A stretch of DNA of 64,000 nucleotides from Paraburkholderia sp. FT54 (GTDB taxonomy: Bacteria > Pseudomonadota > Gammaproteobacteria > Burkholderiales > Burkholderiaceae). The notes below the pieces were generated by a model. That model searched no databases and had not been told where the DNA came from. It worked only from the letters and a program-made list of their open reading frames with translations. The stretch covers positions 1,984,001-2,048,000 of the forward strand of contig NZ_CP134196.1 of the NCBI RefSeq assembly GCF_031585635.1, written 5' to 3'. Positions 63,765-64,000 of the stretch are shown one piece after another. Position 1 is the stretch's first letter; each line of letters starts with the position of its first letter. A program made the translations under genes and the position numbers.

Positions 63765-64000
63765 GAGGTGTGGGCGGAAAAAGCGCGAGATAGGCGAGCG
63801 GGTTGACCGGCGCGCCGTTGACGAGAACTTCGAAATGCAGATGCGGGCCGGTGGAGCGCCCGGTCGAGCCGACATCGGCGATGTATTGGCGCGGCAGCAC
63901 CAGATCGCCGACATGCACGACAATGCGCGCCGCGTGGCCGTAGCGGGTCATGAGCCCGTTGCCATGATCGATTTCGACGGCGTCGCCGTAGCCCGATTTC
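63757..64000 (-). CDS. M23 (LytM) peptidase, C-terminal end (5' truncated)
   Basis: The frame is open to the right window edge. It reads [23 protein letters not shown] and then [19 protein letters not shown], the two His/Asp motifs of M23 zinc endopeptidases (metal His in HGNG..YGHA and HxH in GPHLHFE). It ends [14 protein letters not shown]. The N-terminal part, probably membrane or coiled-coil, lies outside the window. The neighbouring bactofilin suggests that it cuts peptidoglycan at a place set by the cytoskeleton. Confidence 0.9.
   Translation of the reverse strand, partial: KSGYGDAVEIDHGNGLMTRYGHAARIVVHVGDLVLPRQYIADVGSTGRSTGPHLHFEVLVNGAPVNPLAYLALFPPTPHG

Noticed and set aside
1..64000. 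CRISPR arrays, rRNA or tRNA genes, phage attachment sites
   Set aside because: I looked for regularly spaced repeats, cloverleaf-like ends and integrase genes and found none.

Overview
The window is a high-GC chromosomal segment whose gene content (several RND pumps with NodT-family outer-membrane factors, DUF4148 protein, tandem YceI proteins with a cytochrome b561, MHYT-GGDEF-EAL protein) suggests a Burkholderiaceae member, most likely Paraburkholderia. This is an inference from family content, not a database match. No rRNA, tRNA or CRISPR array was seen. Genes are tightly packed; many pairs share ATGA or GTGA overlaps, so long operons are the rule.

Layout. 1-2 kb: end of a receiver-domain protein, a DUF72 protein and a small membrane protein. 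2-10.3 kb (minus strand): EF-hand-like secreted protein, outer-membrane factor, periplasmic adaptor, HAE1-type RND pump, response regulator and sensor kinase. 10.7-17.3 kb: small secreted proteins, an ArsB/NhaD-type transporter, cytochrome b561 with two YceI proteins, an outer-membrane barrel, a decayed MFS remnant and a DUF4148 protein. 17.6-18.5 kb: a 914-bp IS5-family element with readable inverted repeats and target duplication, lying 8 bp upstream of an NmrA-like gene.

19.4-34.6 kb is the centrepiece. It holds a complete soluble di-iron monooxygenase of the PrmABCD/MimABCD type (hydroxylase alpha, reductase, hydroxylase beta, coupling protein), followed by an amidohydrolase, a DUF59/MIP18 protein, a dedicated GroEL paralogue and a 68-aa membrane peptide. 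An AcoR-like sigma-54 activator lies downstream. Upstream on the same strand is a second block: zinc alcohol dehydrogenase, coiled-coil protein, CobW/COG0523 GTPase, WD40 protein and a 67-aa protein. I read a sigma-54 (-24/-12) promoter in front of each block, and behind each promoter a pair of 17-bp dyads of the same design. This points to one activator driving both blocks. The likely pathway is hydroxylation of a small alkane, ketone or phenol and oxidation of the resulting alcohol, with chaperonin, DUF59 and CobW/WD40 proteins helping assembly of the metal enzymes.

34.7-49.1 kb: a Y-family polymerase gene behind a perfect LexA box, a second RND operon (permease with a His/Asp-rich tail, adaptor, outer-membrane factor) followed by a CusRS-like two-component system, a VOC protein with a divergent LysR regulator, a LysE exporter gene broken by an in-frame stop, and a SulP transporter. 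49.6-58.8 kb: a RIO-type kinase and a beta-glucosidase/ABC sugar uptake/LacI operon with a perfect 16-bp operator-like palindrome before its first gene. 58.8-64 kb: DUF2252 protein, GlxA-type AraC regulator, rhodanese, cyclic-di-GMP protein, bactofilin, coiled-coil membrane protein and the end of an M23 peptidase.
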